DNA of 64,000 nucleotides. It comes from Rhodamnia argentea. Taxonomy: Eukaryota; Streptophyta; Magnoliopsida; Myrtales; Myrtaceae. The notes below the pieces were generated by a model, which worked only from the letters and a program-made list of their open reading frames with translations, made no database searches and was not told the DNA's origin. Below, piece by piece: positions 39,463-50,275 of this stretch. The stretch is taken from the NCBI RefSeq assembly GCF_020921035.1, contig NC_063160.1, forward strand, positions 16,643,095-16,707,094, read 5' to 3'. Each line of letters starts with the position of its first letter. The first letter of the stretch is position 1. The position numbers and the translations under genes are program-made.

Positions 39463-39748
39463 TATCACAAATCTAAAATTATGTGCACTGTGATACAAAT
39501 ATTCTTAATTTTTTTATGTCGTCAAAAACTCAACTTATTCACTGTGACGCAAATATTTTTGACTTTTTTGGTGTCACGTGAAAACCCAAAATTTTCATTA
39601 AAAGTATATTTGTCATACCTGACGTAAAAAAATTTGGGATATTTATGCCATAATGGGTAATTTTATGATTTTTAGTGACACAAAAAAGTTCATATATTTA
39701 TGTCACGATGTGCATAATTTAAGGTTTTTTTTGCTACATTAACCCTAA
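39463..39748. mobile_element. Foldback MITE-like element, about 290 bp
   Basis: ctaaaattatgtgcactgtgatacaaatat at the left is mirrored at the right by the complement of atatttatgtcacgatgtgcataatttaagg. Arms are about 80 bp and diverged. Non-coding. It sits about 200 bp upstream of the F-box gene ATG. Confidence 0.7.
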
Positions 39749-39948
39749 GGTAAATGTGATATTATAACCTGTCGGTAATTTTTCCAGCACTTTAAACGAG
39801 AACCTTCGTTTTTCCGCTAATGCAAAGATATAAATAGCGGTACACGCAGTAAAGCTCGGTGGCTTTGAGGTCGTTTTCACCCGTCGTCGGACCATCGGTC
39901 GGAATCACCAGTAACCGTGCGCACTAGGGTTTTCAGGCGGAGCTAAAG

Positions 39949-42900
39949 ATGGACCTGCCTCCGTCGACGAGCCATAGCTGTTCTCCGAGAACGACGATGG
40001 CGACGTCAACGTCGATCACCGACGTGGACGTCGACGCGCTGGCCCGCTGTGCGGATTACTTGACGCTGCAGGAGGTGTCGAACATGGCCATGTCCTGCAA
40101 GTTCCTCAAGCGCGTCGCTTATTCCGATTCCGTCTGGCACCGCCTGTATAGGTCAGTGTGACAGTGTCCTTCACGAGACTATGATGCGAGTCCGTTTACG
40201 TATGTGATGAATCGACTATGGATGTATAAAGATTTCGTAAATTCCTATAACCACAGTGATAAGGGGAGGAAAAAGTACAGTGTAAAGTTGCCGGTCGTCA
40301 TTTGGGACTTCATGGGTGTTGTTGCAGATTTTTGTGCTGTGACTTAGTTGCTGGAAAGCTTCGTATAGGAGAATTGTCTCTGGAATTGCAAACTTTAAGG
40401 GTTGCCACTGCCTCATCAGTTACCACTTAGCTTTGCAGTCTAAGAAAGTGGAAGGATAAAAGAAATGTTGATGCGATATTTATTGAATCGATATGGAATA
40501 GTTGTATATTATGTTGTCCTTGGAGGATGTATTTAATGACTGAAGATCTTGAAATGAGACTTCTCTTCTTAGTATTCCTAGTTGACTAAGTCGTTAGATA
40601 TTTGTTTGCCGGCCGTTGTCCCTTGAAAATTGATTTACTGAGTGACGCTTTTAACCAATTTGGTAGGGAGAAGTGGCCTCGACAAGCGTCTACCAGCTTT
40701 TCATCAGGGGTTAGAAGAGCATATTTGGACAGACTTTCTGCACTGCAGCAGTTTAAATTTGTTGATCCCTTGGTTATGGACTACTTTACAGAGGCTACGT
40801 ACAATGATATTTTATTGGAGAAGAACAACACGGTTCTTGCTCAGGTATGATACATATGTTCTTTTTGCTTTTATGTTGATTTCCCAGCTTGCTTCTGTTT
40901 GAGTAGCGCCTTCTTCCATACTTGTCTCCTAGTTTTAGCTTCCGTAACATTAGCGTCTATTCAAAGTGTCATCAAGTGTTTCCAACCTACTTTTTACGAA
41001 GAAACAGTCTTAAAAGTTTATGAATTAGTTGTTATAGAAATTGATTTCATGTATCCAGTGCGAATCCTGACCAAAATAAGCTTGTGACACTTGCTACACA
41101 TGGTGTTGCATTCAGGGGTCAACCTTACGCTTTATGAAGTTCGATAGCTCTCTAGGTCGATGGGAATCTGTTATTGCTCTAAACGATCACAATGCAAGAG
41201 TTACTTGTATGAGGTGAGATTCGTAGCTTGGATTTACTTTCAGCTGTTGTCTAGAGTAGATTATGAAACTAGACATCGGTTAATTAATGATTCATGCTAC
41301 ATGCTGCTACATGTTCTGTAGTATAATGCCATACTGTCATTTTCTTATATTTATGGACAAAATTTCGGTAAAGACGAACGGGATTAAATGAGGATGACAT
41401 AGTGATGTTGGCTGTCTATGTGCAGTTAAAGTTTCGTACTATAACCTGAAAGTTCTCATCTCACTGGGTACACCTTGATAATGTCTCCTTTGTATGAATT
41501 TTCTCTTGAAGAGCAAATGAAAGCATCTTATTTCTTCTTCTTCCTTTTTTTTTGGGAATGATTTTGGGATTAAACACTCAAAAATTGTGGTTGACTTGTC
41601 AATGGGAAATTTGGTTCTATGTAACGAAAGTGCCAGCAAAGAAGGCTATGCGCCGCCCTCAATGGGCTGGTTGACCAGATCCTGTTGTGCCATTAACTTG
41701 TTTAGTATCAAATCCTCCATGATGAAAGTCTTCTTCAAATTGTCTTCCCATATGTTCCTTACTCCTTTTACCCTATTTCTCCATCTAAAAGCCACATCTT
41801 CTTACCATAGCTAATAAAGGCCATTGTTTCATGTGTCCTGATTTACCTCAAAAGAGTTTCTGTGGAGCAATTAGACCTGTACTAACATTTCCTCCGTAAA
41901 GTGTAGTTCTATCTTGAACATCCGTGCATCTACTAGAGCATTCTCTTCTACGGCACTCATGTTACTGCACACAATTTCGTGTCATAGATCATTGGGCCAC
42001 TGGCTTCGTTATTGGAACTGGCACTACTCTAGAGGGAAAATAAAACTCAAGTTAGGGTCTTGATCTGGTTAACACCTAGAGGCACTTCGGTCCTGAACCT
42101 GCTATTCTACCTGTCTCAACTTGGTGTCATAGGATTTTTTATATGCAAATGACAAATGTGGGTTATTGTGTATGAATCAATTCAATAACTAGTAGCAAAT
42201 GGGAGTGTCTACTTCTTAAAGTTTTCTCCACACTAATCAAATTGAGCTTTTTTCTTTCTTTCTTTTGGGTAGTTCAAGTAGATCTTTTGTTTCTAGATGT
42301 CAACAAAAGTTTCAATGTCTAATTCCCATGAGAAGTTTGATATCTTATTATTTTAATTATGAATCCTTTGATTTGCAGACTTTTTCCCCTTAGTCTAATT
42401 TCTTCATTCCGAGGTGAGACGGAGAGTGTGGAAAGTGCACTGGTGACATCAAGCTGTGATCGTTCCATTCGGCTATGGTGGAAGGTACGGGATTAACTGG
42501 ACTTCCGTGAAATTTGTTTGAACGAGAAATAAGTCTGTGTAGAAATGCAACTGTAAATGTTATTTCTGCTAAGGACTTTAAGGTAATGAGAAGCTTAAGC
42601 AATTTGTTCTCCTATTTGGCTTTAAGTTTTAAAGAAAATAATTTGTTGACCTTTAACCATTTTGATCATCAGTTAGGTTATAACCTATAGTAACTTAAAA
42701 TTAGAAGCGAATGCACCAGTAGTCCCAAACCTTTTCACTTTGTTTCATCTGGTTTCTCAACTCTTTTTGTGGCCAACTGGGTCCTTGAACTATATACTTT
42801 CTGTTCAAATTAGTCCTATTAAAAAATAAACAGAACCATAGACGTGGCCATTTCATCACTGTTAAGTGTCATGCTGGCATCCCATGTGGCATCTCATATA

Positions 42901-43189
42901 GAAATTTAGAATTTTAGATGATACAATACAAAAAAGATATATATATACTTTTCAAAATTTCAAAAGAAAAGAATCAGAAAGGGAAAAAGATACTGGAATA
43001 GCCAATACAGAGGGGAAGGAGGGGAAACTTCACGCGCACACTCTTGCTGGTTTAGGGTAGCTGCGGTGCCACCACTCACAGTGGTGGTCCTAGACAATGG
43101 CAAAGGTCACTGGACCTTCGCTGGTGGCTGGGCTGTGCCATCGCCACCACCCAGCTAGCGCCTTCATCTTCATCTCTTCCACCAGGGAG

Positions 43190-43223
<34 letters not shown>

Positions 43224-46200
43224 TGGTTTCTTTTTTTTTTTTTTGGTCCCTGTCAGCAAATAGTTAGGGCGAGCGAGATGATTTGGCATTGACATGGATG
43301 TATGTGCTTGACGTGGTCTTTATTTAACACAAGTATTAACTCGAACAAAAAAACATGTAGTTGAAGGACCCAACTGACTCCCCCCCAAAAAAAGAAGTTC
43401 AGGGACTATTGTCTGCTTTATCCCTAAAAGTTATGTGTAGTCTCTCATTCTAATGCTTCCTTTCTCAGGGTGCATGCCAACGGTGTTTTAGAGGTCACAG
43501 TGGCCCAGTTTTCACCCTGTCTGATAAATTAATAGGTGAAGGGAAGGGTGGGGTATTGGCAAGTGGAGGTGAGGATGGCACTGTTCGGCTTTGGTCCCTT
43601 TCAAGTGGGAAACGCGGACAACAAGCTTTAAAGACCACATTTTACGGGCATGAGAAGCCAGTCAAGTTTATTTCAGTTGCTGGGTATGTGTCTGTTTCTC
43701 AAAGAACTGTACTGTGGCATCTCTTCTATTTTGGTATTTTTGAGAAGGTTTAAGGAAACTTTGGTCCTTGGCTTGTACATTCTGTTTTCAAATGAGCTCT
43801 AGGTATGATACAAAAGGCACATTTTTTAATTCATTGAAGTTGGTAAATTAGTTGCTATCACTTTGTCTTCTTTTTCTGTGATTGCTACATATCAGGACGT
43901 AACTTCAAAGTAGAGTTTAGCCCATCATGTTCTTGGTTCCCCATCTGTGAGCTAATTTTTCTAGGGAATAATAAGAAAGACAAAGCCTTACTTCAACAAA
44001 TGTTGGGCACACGCATCCTCTAAGCTGTGCACTATTAATCCTTAGTGACACGTGACGATCTAAGTTCTCAAGATATTTCTTAAAGTTCTTATCCGCAAAC
44101 TTTTAGCTTTTTCTCTGCCCTTTAACCTGCATCCGGATTAGAGAGAATTTTCTCACAGGAGCTTCTAAAATTTATCATTCACTTGTCCAAATTGCTTCAA
44201 AGTGAGGACCTCCATCTTACTCAAAGGCATCAAATACACTAATGTGATGTCTGTCACATCTTTTCTTATACTCACATCCAGTGAAGTCTTCCTTTCTGCT
44301 TTAATCATTCTGTGCACCTGTTAGAAGCCTCTTCTTTTGGAAAATCCAGAATCGCATTACTGGTTTGTAGGCTTGGTTATTAGGATTCAGTTCATGCCAT
44401 GGTAATTCTCACGAGATATAGAAGTTAATCATTTTGAGTAGTGTTTCAGAGTTACTATCTACTCTTCCAATTGTCACTATCAGTCATTCAGATGGATTAG
44501 CGACTCGCAAGCTCCTTATCAAGTTTCTAAGTTTCTCAATAGTACTGTATTTCCAAGTTGGCATTTGGTCGTGTTTTATTTCTCAATGGTGTGATGTTCT
44601 TGAACCAGATGCTGATATGACCATGGGTTTGTATTTCCTTGCAGGCACAGTACTTCTCTTTTGGTGTCTATTTCAAGAGATTCTAAGGTACTTCTATCTT
44701 ATCTCTTGAAGAGTCTATGTCTATTCTGTATATGAACATAAATTCAATAAATTGGTCTATGCATGTCATCAGTTGATCATGATGTTAATGAAACCTGCAT
44801 TTTTTAGGAACTTATTCCGCTTAATTAAAGCACGGCCACTTTCACCGCGTTCTGAACTTTTTTCTCATTTATCCACTCTAATTTCTCTCAATTCCTTGGA
44901 TCCCTGAGCAACTTCCATCAAGTGCCATTAATGGATTCTTGACGTATAAATTAAGAGAGATTATTCCACTAAGGACTCTTCTTGTTGAGAAGCGTATAGA
45001 TCAGAAGAAGCAACAGCATGCGAATAGGCTCCATAAGTACTAAGCATGTCTTCCGGTAGAATAAGCTGAATTTCTTGACTTCAGTATGGCCTTCTTTTAT
45101 TTGAATAGAGTTATTGCGATCGTCTTGTTTTCAGGGAATGCTGGTTCATTTGGGATATTGTGTTCTTTTAACCTGATATATGATGTTCATTTTTATGTTA
45201 GATAAGAGTTTGGGATGCAAATGCATCATCTGCTGTTCGTTCGTCATGCTGCGTTGGAATGGCTTCTGTTTCTGGTGCACCTGTAAACATGAAGTGCCAC
45301 GAATCGCTGCTCTATGTGGCTGCCGGTTCCCGTGTTGCCATTATAGACTTAAGGACAATGCAAAGAGTTAGCACTGCAGCTACTTCCCAAACAAGCTTGT
45401 ATTCATTTGAAATTATTCCTTCGAAGTCATTAATCTGTACGGGTGAGACTGGCAGGTTAGTTTTTGTTGTGGCAGTAGATATCTTTTGATGAGCTCTTGT
45501 ATTGATTCTACATTGAGGGATCGCGCTAGAATTTGTCCAGAGCACTTCGCATTAGCGGTTGTTTCCTTTGATCCAGTAATTTCCGAATAATAAGCAATCT
45601 TCATATGTTTATTCTAATGATAAGCTGCATATTAATATAGGGATATGGGAAGCTAAAACAACTGGACATCCTTGGACCAAATAGAGTGAATACAGGTGCA
45701 ATACATTTAGGTTGTTGGGTAGACCATACTTTCATTCCTATAAGAGTAAACAAAGCATGCAAGACAAAGCCATCGACTTTCGTGATGTAAAATTATTACA
45801 CCCATTGAGTGCACCTATGGCAAAAGTGTCACTCGTTTTCTCAGTGTTGTCTTCTAATGAGTTGCGCAGGTACCCTGAGCACATCTTTTTGTTGGCGAGA
45901 AAAAACTGTGGCATGGTTAGGATAGCAGTTATAGATAGTTACCTAACTCTAATGGAATAGAAAACACTGAACAAGAAAAAGGTTTTCAACGAACATGCGC
46001 GTTCTTATGCCATAGTTGGATATAATATCTGCAACAGTAGTTAGAGCTATTATGATGTTCCTCTAATTTAACGGCCCAGGCTTGCTTATTTTTTATTTTT
46101 ATTTTTTTGGGGGGTGAGTGGGGTCAGTAGTAAGCTGGTAATAAACGGTCAAAGACAAACATGACAAAGGGGATTCAAAAATGCCCCTTATACGGAAAAT

Positions 46201-46673
46201 TTATTCTGTTTAAAGTTTGTTTTCTGCTCGATAATTCTAGTGCTCTGAAAGCAAGATCTTTGTGATGTTGCAGGGCGACGCTTTGGGATGTCAGAAAGAA
46301 CCAGGGCCAAAATAAATCTGTGCCAATAGCTGAGCTGGATGGGCATTCAGGTCCTGTGGCGCATTTGCATATGGATTCATACAAAATAGTTACGGGGAGC
46401 CCAGAAGATGATTATGTTAATGTTTGGGAAGCTGACACTGGTAATCTGGCGAACTCCTTATTTTGTTGTAGCCCGGAAGAAGTGGGTTGCACCTTTGGAT
46501 GTTCGGCCTTTGCTGTAGATGGTTGCCGAATCGTTACTGCTGCTTCTGGCCTTCAAGGTGGACTCGTGCGCCTCAGGGACTTCACATTTGCAGACCACCC
46601 GGTTGCACAATACGAGGATGAGCGCACATCAAAGTTTTGGCAGCCAAATTCCCATTCGGATGATGATGCCTGA
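39949..46673 (+). CDS. FBX2: F-box/WD40 repeat protein, FBX2-like (intact copy)
   Basis: Eight exons: 39949-40151, 40667-40844, 41116-41213, 42379-42484, 43469-43683, 44645-44687, 45202-45455 and 46274-46673. Phases all agree, giving 498 residues. An F-box lies at about 26-67 (ALARCADYLTLQEVSNMAMSCKFLKRV...SVWHRLYR), followed by WD40 units: LVTSSCDRSIRLWW, LASGGEDGTVRLWSL, LLVSISRDSK-IRVWDA, LICTGETGRATLWDV and DSYKIVTGSPEDDYVNVWEA. The layout matches Arabidopsis At5g21040 (FBX2), a presumed substrate receptor of an SCF ubiquitin ligase linked to phosphate-starvation responses (family knowledge). Exon 6 is only 43 nt. Intron 4 carries a foldback element and a CT microsatellite. Confidence 0.95.
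42709..43432. mobile_element. Foldback element in intron 4 of the F-box/WD40 gene
   Basis: The left end (ccagtagtcccaaac...aactgggtccttgaactat) is mirrored at the right by the complement of atgtagttgaaggacccaactgac...ttcagggactattg. A shorter diverged copy sits at the same place in the decayed second gene (about 49168-49590), so the insertion predates the duplication. The interior here also holds a GC-rich insert and a CT microsatellite. Confidence 0.75.
43190..43217. repeat. (CT)n microsatellite
   Basis: About 14 CT units inside intron 4. Absent from the duplicate at 49168-49590. Confidence 0.95.
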
Positions 46674-47055
46674 AGTGCTGATGTTATAAACGTTTGTACA
46701 GATACCTAAATGTAGAATGCTCCCCTGGAAATGAAAATATAGTGAAGAGTTATGTATCTTTTCCTGCGTTCTTGTGTAATCGGTTGCACGTCCTTCTGCT
46801 TCATTTATATCTTGACCGCTGAATGATGGTGATGGATCTTTGGTAGACACGCTGGGGATGATCTTTTCTTCATAAATAGAGAAAAATGAACTTACAAATT
46901 CGGTATTTCCCCAATGCCCATTGATGTGTTTGACACCTGCAGTAGCCAAACAAAATAACCAAGATCTGCAATCCGACGTCGTGTCCTTCTTGCAGAGTAT
47001 TCGACACCAAGTACCATAAGGATTTGGTGTTCTACATGTCTTAAAACGGGACCGA
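46674..47055 (+). other. 3' flank of the intact F-box/WD40 gene
   Basis: Presumed 3' UTR and downstream DNA. It is similar to 52776-53220 and 54565-54990, the flanks of the other two copies of the last exon. It ends where V-ATPase intron sequence starts abruptly. Confidence 0.7.
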
Positions 47056-47894
47056 TAGGCTCTGGTGGTAGATAACCATCTTCCCCTGACGGGTGCCCTT
47101 GTCATGTAGGATTGGATTTGCTCTGTTAAAGTTCATCCAGGATTGTTATCCTAAGTTGATCACTCATCCTCTTTGCTATAAAGTGGTTTATTTTTGCATT
47201 AATCAACATTGTGGAGCCCCTCTTGTCTTGTCTATCCAACCTGATTCCAGATTTGTTGTCTGTCAAAAGTACTATTCCCGCTTACCTAGCAAGTTCATAG
47301 TAACCAACCAATGGTCTTCTGCCCCTTGCTCTGATGACAGCGTGCTAGTGGTGAGCAAAATAAGAACATGGGAGTGGTTTTTTTATTCCTTTATTGCAGT
47401 TCCATTATGGCGTGTTCTTCGCACATATAAGGCTGCAGGAGATGAGGAATCTGACTGGGGATATCTGACTGTGTGGCCCAGAACCAGACGTGGAGGGTTC
47501 ATGACGGTGTTGTGTTCATATTTTGATTCGTTCGGGAAGCAATTCAGAAAGTGTCACTGGGGCTCTGGTGTGTTCTTCTGCAGATTTCTTTCTGTTTCAC
47601 CTCCTATCCATGATTTTGAGCTGCAGAGGCAGATGAATTGTCTTTGTCGTTTCAGAGAATAGAACCTTGTTAGTAAATGTACCGGTAATGTCTTGAATGC
47701 GTTGATTAGTTATTCGCTCGTGCTGCTAGTGACTGTTTCCTTTTCTCTGAGTTTTCGGATCTCCTGTTCAATCATGGATTGCATCCTCTTGGCAAAAAAG
47801 AAGAAGGAAAAAAGCATTTCAAGATTATCGATAGATTCTTGTATCTGCAAAAGGGTATGAACCGACTTTTTCTCGTATGTATTCACTAGCGATG
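47056..47894 (+). pseudogene. Copy of the 3' end of the V-ATPase subunit d gene
   Basis: From ctctggtggtagataacc the sequence follows V-ATPase intron 8 (from 37270), skips exon 9, and contains a copy of the last exon at 47401-47533 with its acceptor ttgcag. Small gaps break the exon frame after [11 protein letters not shown]. The copy of the downstream DNA runs to about 38505 of the original and then jumps to F-box gene intron 1. Confidence 0.88.
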
Positions 47895-49167
47895 CCACTG
47901 TCTCATCATTCACCACTTAGCTTTGCAGCCTAAGAAAAATGGACGGATAGAATAAATGTCATGCGAATATGAATTGAATTGGTGTGGAGGAAAGCGTATA
48001 TTTTGTCGTCGTTGGAGCTTGTATTTAATGACTGAATATCTTGAAAGGAGACTTCTCTTCTTATTTGATTTACTGAAGAATTTTTTAAACTGATTTGGTA
48101 GGGAGGTTTGGCCTTGCTTAGCGTCTGTTGGCTTTAACAACAGGGGTTAGAAGAGCATCTTTGGACGGGCTTTCTGCGTTGCAGCAGTTCCAACTTTGTT
48201 GATCCCTTTGGTTATTTTACTTCTATATGAGGGCTGCATGCAATGACATCTTATGGGATGAGAACCACACGGTTCGCACTCAGGTACGATAGATCTGTTC
48301 TTTTTGCTTTTGTATCGATTTCCCGGCTTGCTGCCGATTGATTAGTGCCGTCTTCCGTGCTTGTCTCCTAGTTTTAGCTTCCGCGATGTTAGTCGAAGCG
48401 TCATCCAGTTTTGCCAACCTACTCTTTTACAAAGAAACGGTCTTCAAAAGTTCATGGGTTAAGTTGTTACAGAGAGTAATTTCATTTATCTCAATGGGTC
48501 TGGCTGCACGGATCATGCTGTGCCATTAAACTTGTTTAGTATCATCCTCCATGATGAAAGTCTTCTCTCAAGAGTTAATCTTCTCATGCCTTCCCCATTC
48601 CTTTTACCCTATCTCGCCATCTGAAAGCGACATCTTGTTACTAGAGCAGGTAGAAAGGCCATTGTCTACTGTATCCTCGTTATGTCAAATGAGTTTCTCT
48701 GCAGCAATTGAAGATATGCTCAACATATCTTCCATGGGCCGTAGTTCCATCCTTTTGTTTTGGGTAGTTCAAGCACGTCTGTGGTTTCTAAAATGTCAAC
48801 AGTCTTTCCGATGTTTTGTCTTCTGTGAAGAAAATTTATGTCTTATTCTTTAGAATATGAATTCTTTGATGGGCAGACCTTTTCCCCTTGGTGTAATTTC
48901 TTCATCGCGAGGTGACACAGACGAGTAAGGGAAAGTGCGCTGGTGACGTCAACCTGTGATCGGACCATTCGGCTTTGGTGGGAGGTACGAGATTAACTAG
49001 CACTTCCTGAAATTTGTTTGAATTAGAGATGAGCCTTTGTATAATGAGAAGCTTAAGCTATTTGTTCTCTTATTTCGCTTTATATTTAAGAGAAGATAAT
49101 TCGTTGACTTTTTATTCTTTTTTATTCAACATTTAGGTTATGACATGTAGTAACTTCCAAATTAGGA

Positions 49168-49590
49168 ATGAAGGCACCAGTGGTCCCGAACTTTGTTCCT
49201 CTAGTCTCTCAACTCTTGTTTTGGAGGAACTGGGTCCTTTGAATTGTGCACTTTTTTGTTCAAATTAGTCCTTGCATTTGAAATTATGAATGGAAACGCT
49301 GATGTGGCCGTTTAGTTGCTGTTAAGTGTCACAATGGCATCCCATGTTCATATTCGAACTAAAAAGTTATTTGACTGAAGTATATGGTATGGTTGGTGAC
49401 GTTGGTCCGACCAAAAAAAAAAATGATGTACATGGCTGACGTGGCTCTGACGTGGTCTTCCACATCAATGTACCATCCCTTTATCCGACTAAAGTATTAA
49501 CTCAAACGAAAAAACATATAGTTAAACGGCCCAATTGACCATAAAAAGGAAGTTCAGGGACTACTAAATTCCTTTATCCCTAAAAATTAT
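49168..49590. mobile_element. Duplicate of the intron-4 foldback element
   Basis: Matches 42709-43432 at both ends (ccagtggtcccgaac... and ...ttcagggactacta), but the interior differs and is about 300 bp shorter. Confidence 0.7.
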
Positions 49591-49624
49591 GTGCAGGCTG
49601 TCATTTGTGTGCTTCCTTTTCGGA

Positions 49625-50275
49625 GGGTAATTCCTAGAACTGAATCAAAAACTGAATTGAAAACCGAATTGAATCGAAAAGAACAAGACAGGATTGAAAT
49701 TTTGTGAATTTTCAGTTCGATTCAGTTTTCGGATTAGATAATAGAAAAAATCACAATATTTTTTTCAGTTCAGTTTTTTATCGGTTGAGCAAATCTTGAC
49801 AGTACGTTAGGAGCAGCCTCCGGACTTGCTGGTTCTTCGCGTACATAGCTTGAAACGATGAGAAGCTCGAGATATAACAACAAGAGTAAAACGAGGAACA
49901 ACCCTCTTCTTAACGTACTGTTAAGATTCGCTCAACCGATGACGGGATCAGGTCTCGCCGCTATTCGGAAAAACTCTGATGGTCTCTGTTGTTACATCTC
50001 GAGCTTTTCATCGTTTCAAATTATGTGCGTCAACAACCCAGTGAGTCCGGAGGCTCTTTGTAACGTACTGCTAAGATTCACTCAACTGATGGCGGGATCA
50101 GGCCTCACCGCTATTCGGAAAAACTCTGATGGTCTCTACTACCGGCTTCGTGCTGTCGTCGGCGGGGGTCGCCGTCCCTCAGTCAGGGGCCGGCGGAGAA
50201 AATATCGAAAACCAAACTACATTCCCAGGCCAAGAGAGACATTTTGAAGAGACCATCATCAGGAAGCATCGGACA
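49625..50275. mobile_element. Foreign insertion with long inverted arms replacing exon 5
   Basis: This block has no counterpart in the intact gene. Where exon 5 should be, about 350 bp of the original is missing and about 640 bp of unrelated DNA stands instead. Inside are inverted arms of about 102 bp (49780-49881 and 49988-50090, roughly 80-85% identical) around a 106-bp spacer, and a 76-bp direct repeat (49912-49987 and 50062-50137). The left part has a diverged inverted pair of caaaaactgaatt-like phrases. An open frame 49858-50247 (129 codons, ATG start) contains the duplicated peptide (NVLLRFAQPMTGSGLAAIRK and NVLLRFTQLMAGSGLTAIRK). Element class and function are unknown to me. Confidence 0.6.

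Larger units (their letters stand above)
38121..39948. other. Intergenic spacer with two foldback elements
   Basis: Holds the 3' end of the V-ATPase transcript (up to about 38500, a stretch that was duplicated downstream), two inverted-repeat elements (38849-39290 and 39463-39748) and the promoter/leader of the F-box gene (from about 39760). No other gene was seen. Confidence 0.6.

Noticed and set aside
46629-47105. 158-codon minus-strand ORF
   Set aside because: It lies over the F-box gene last exon end and 3' flank, with no domain or splice support.
47093-47662. 189-codon plus-strand ORF
   Set aside because: It runs through duplicated V-ATPase intron and the broken last exon in a mixed frame. 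It is explained by the duplication.
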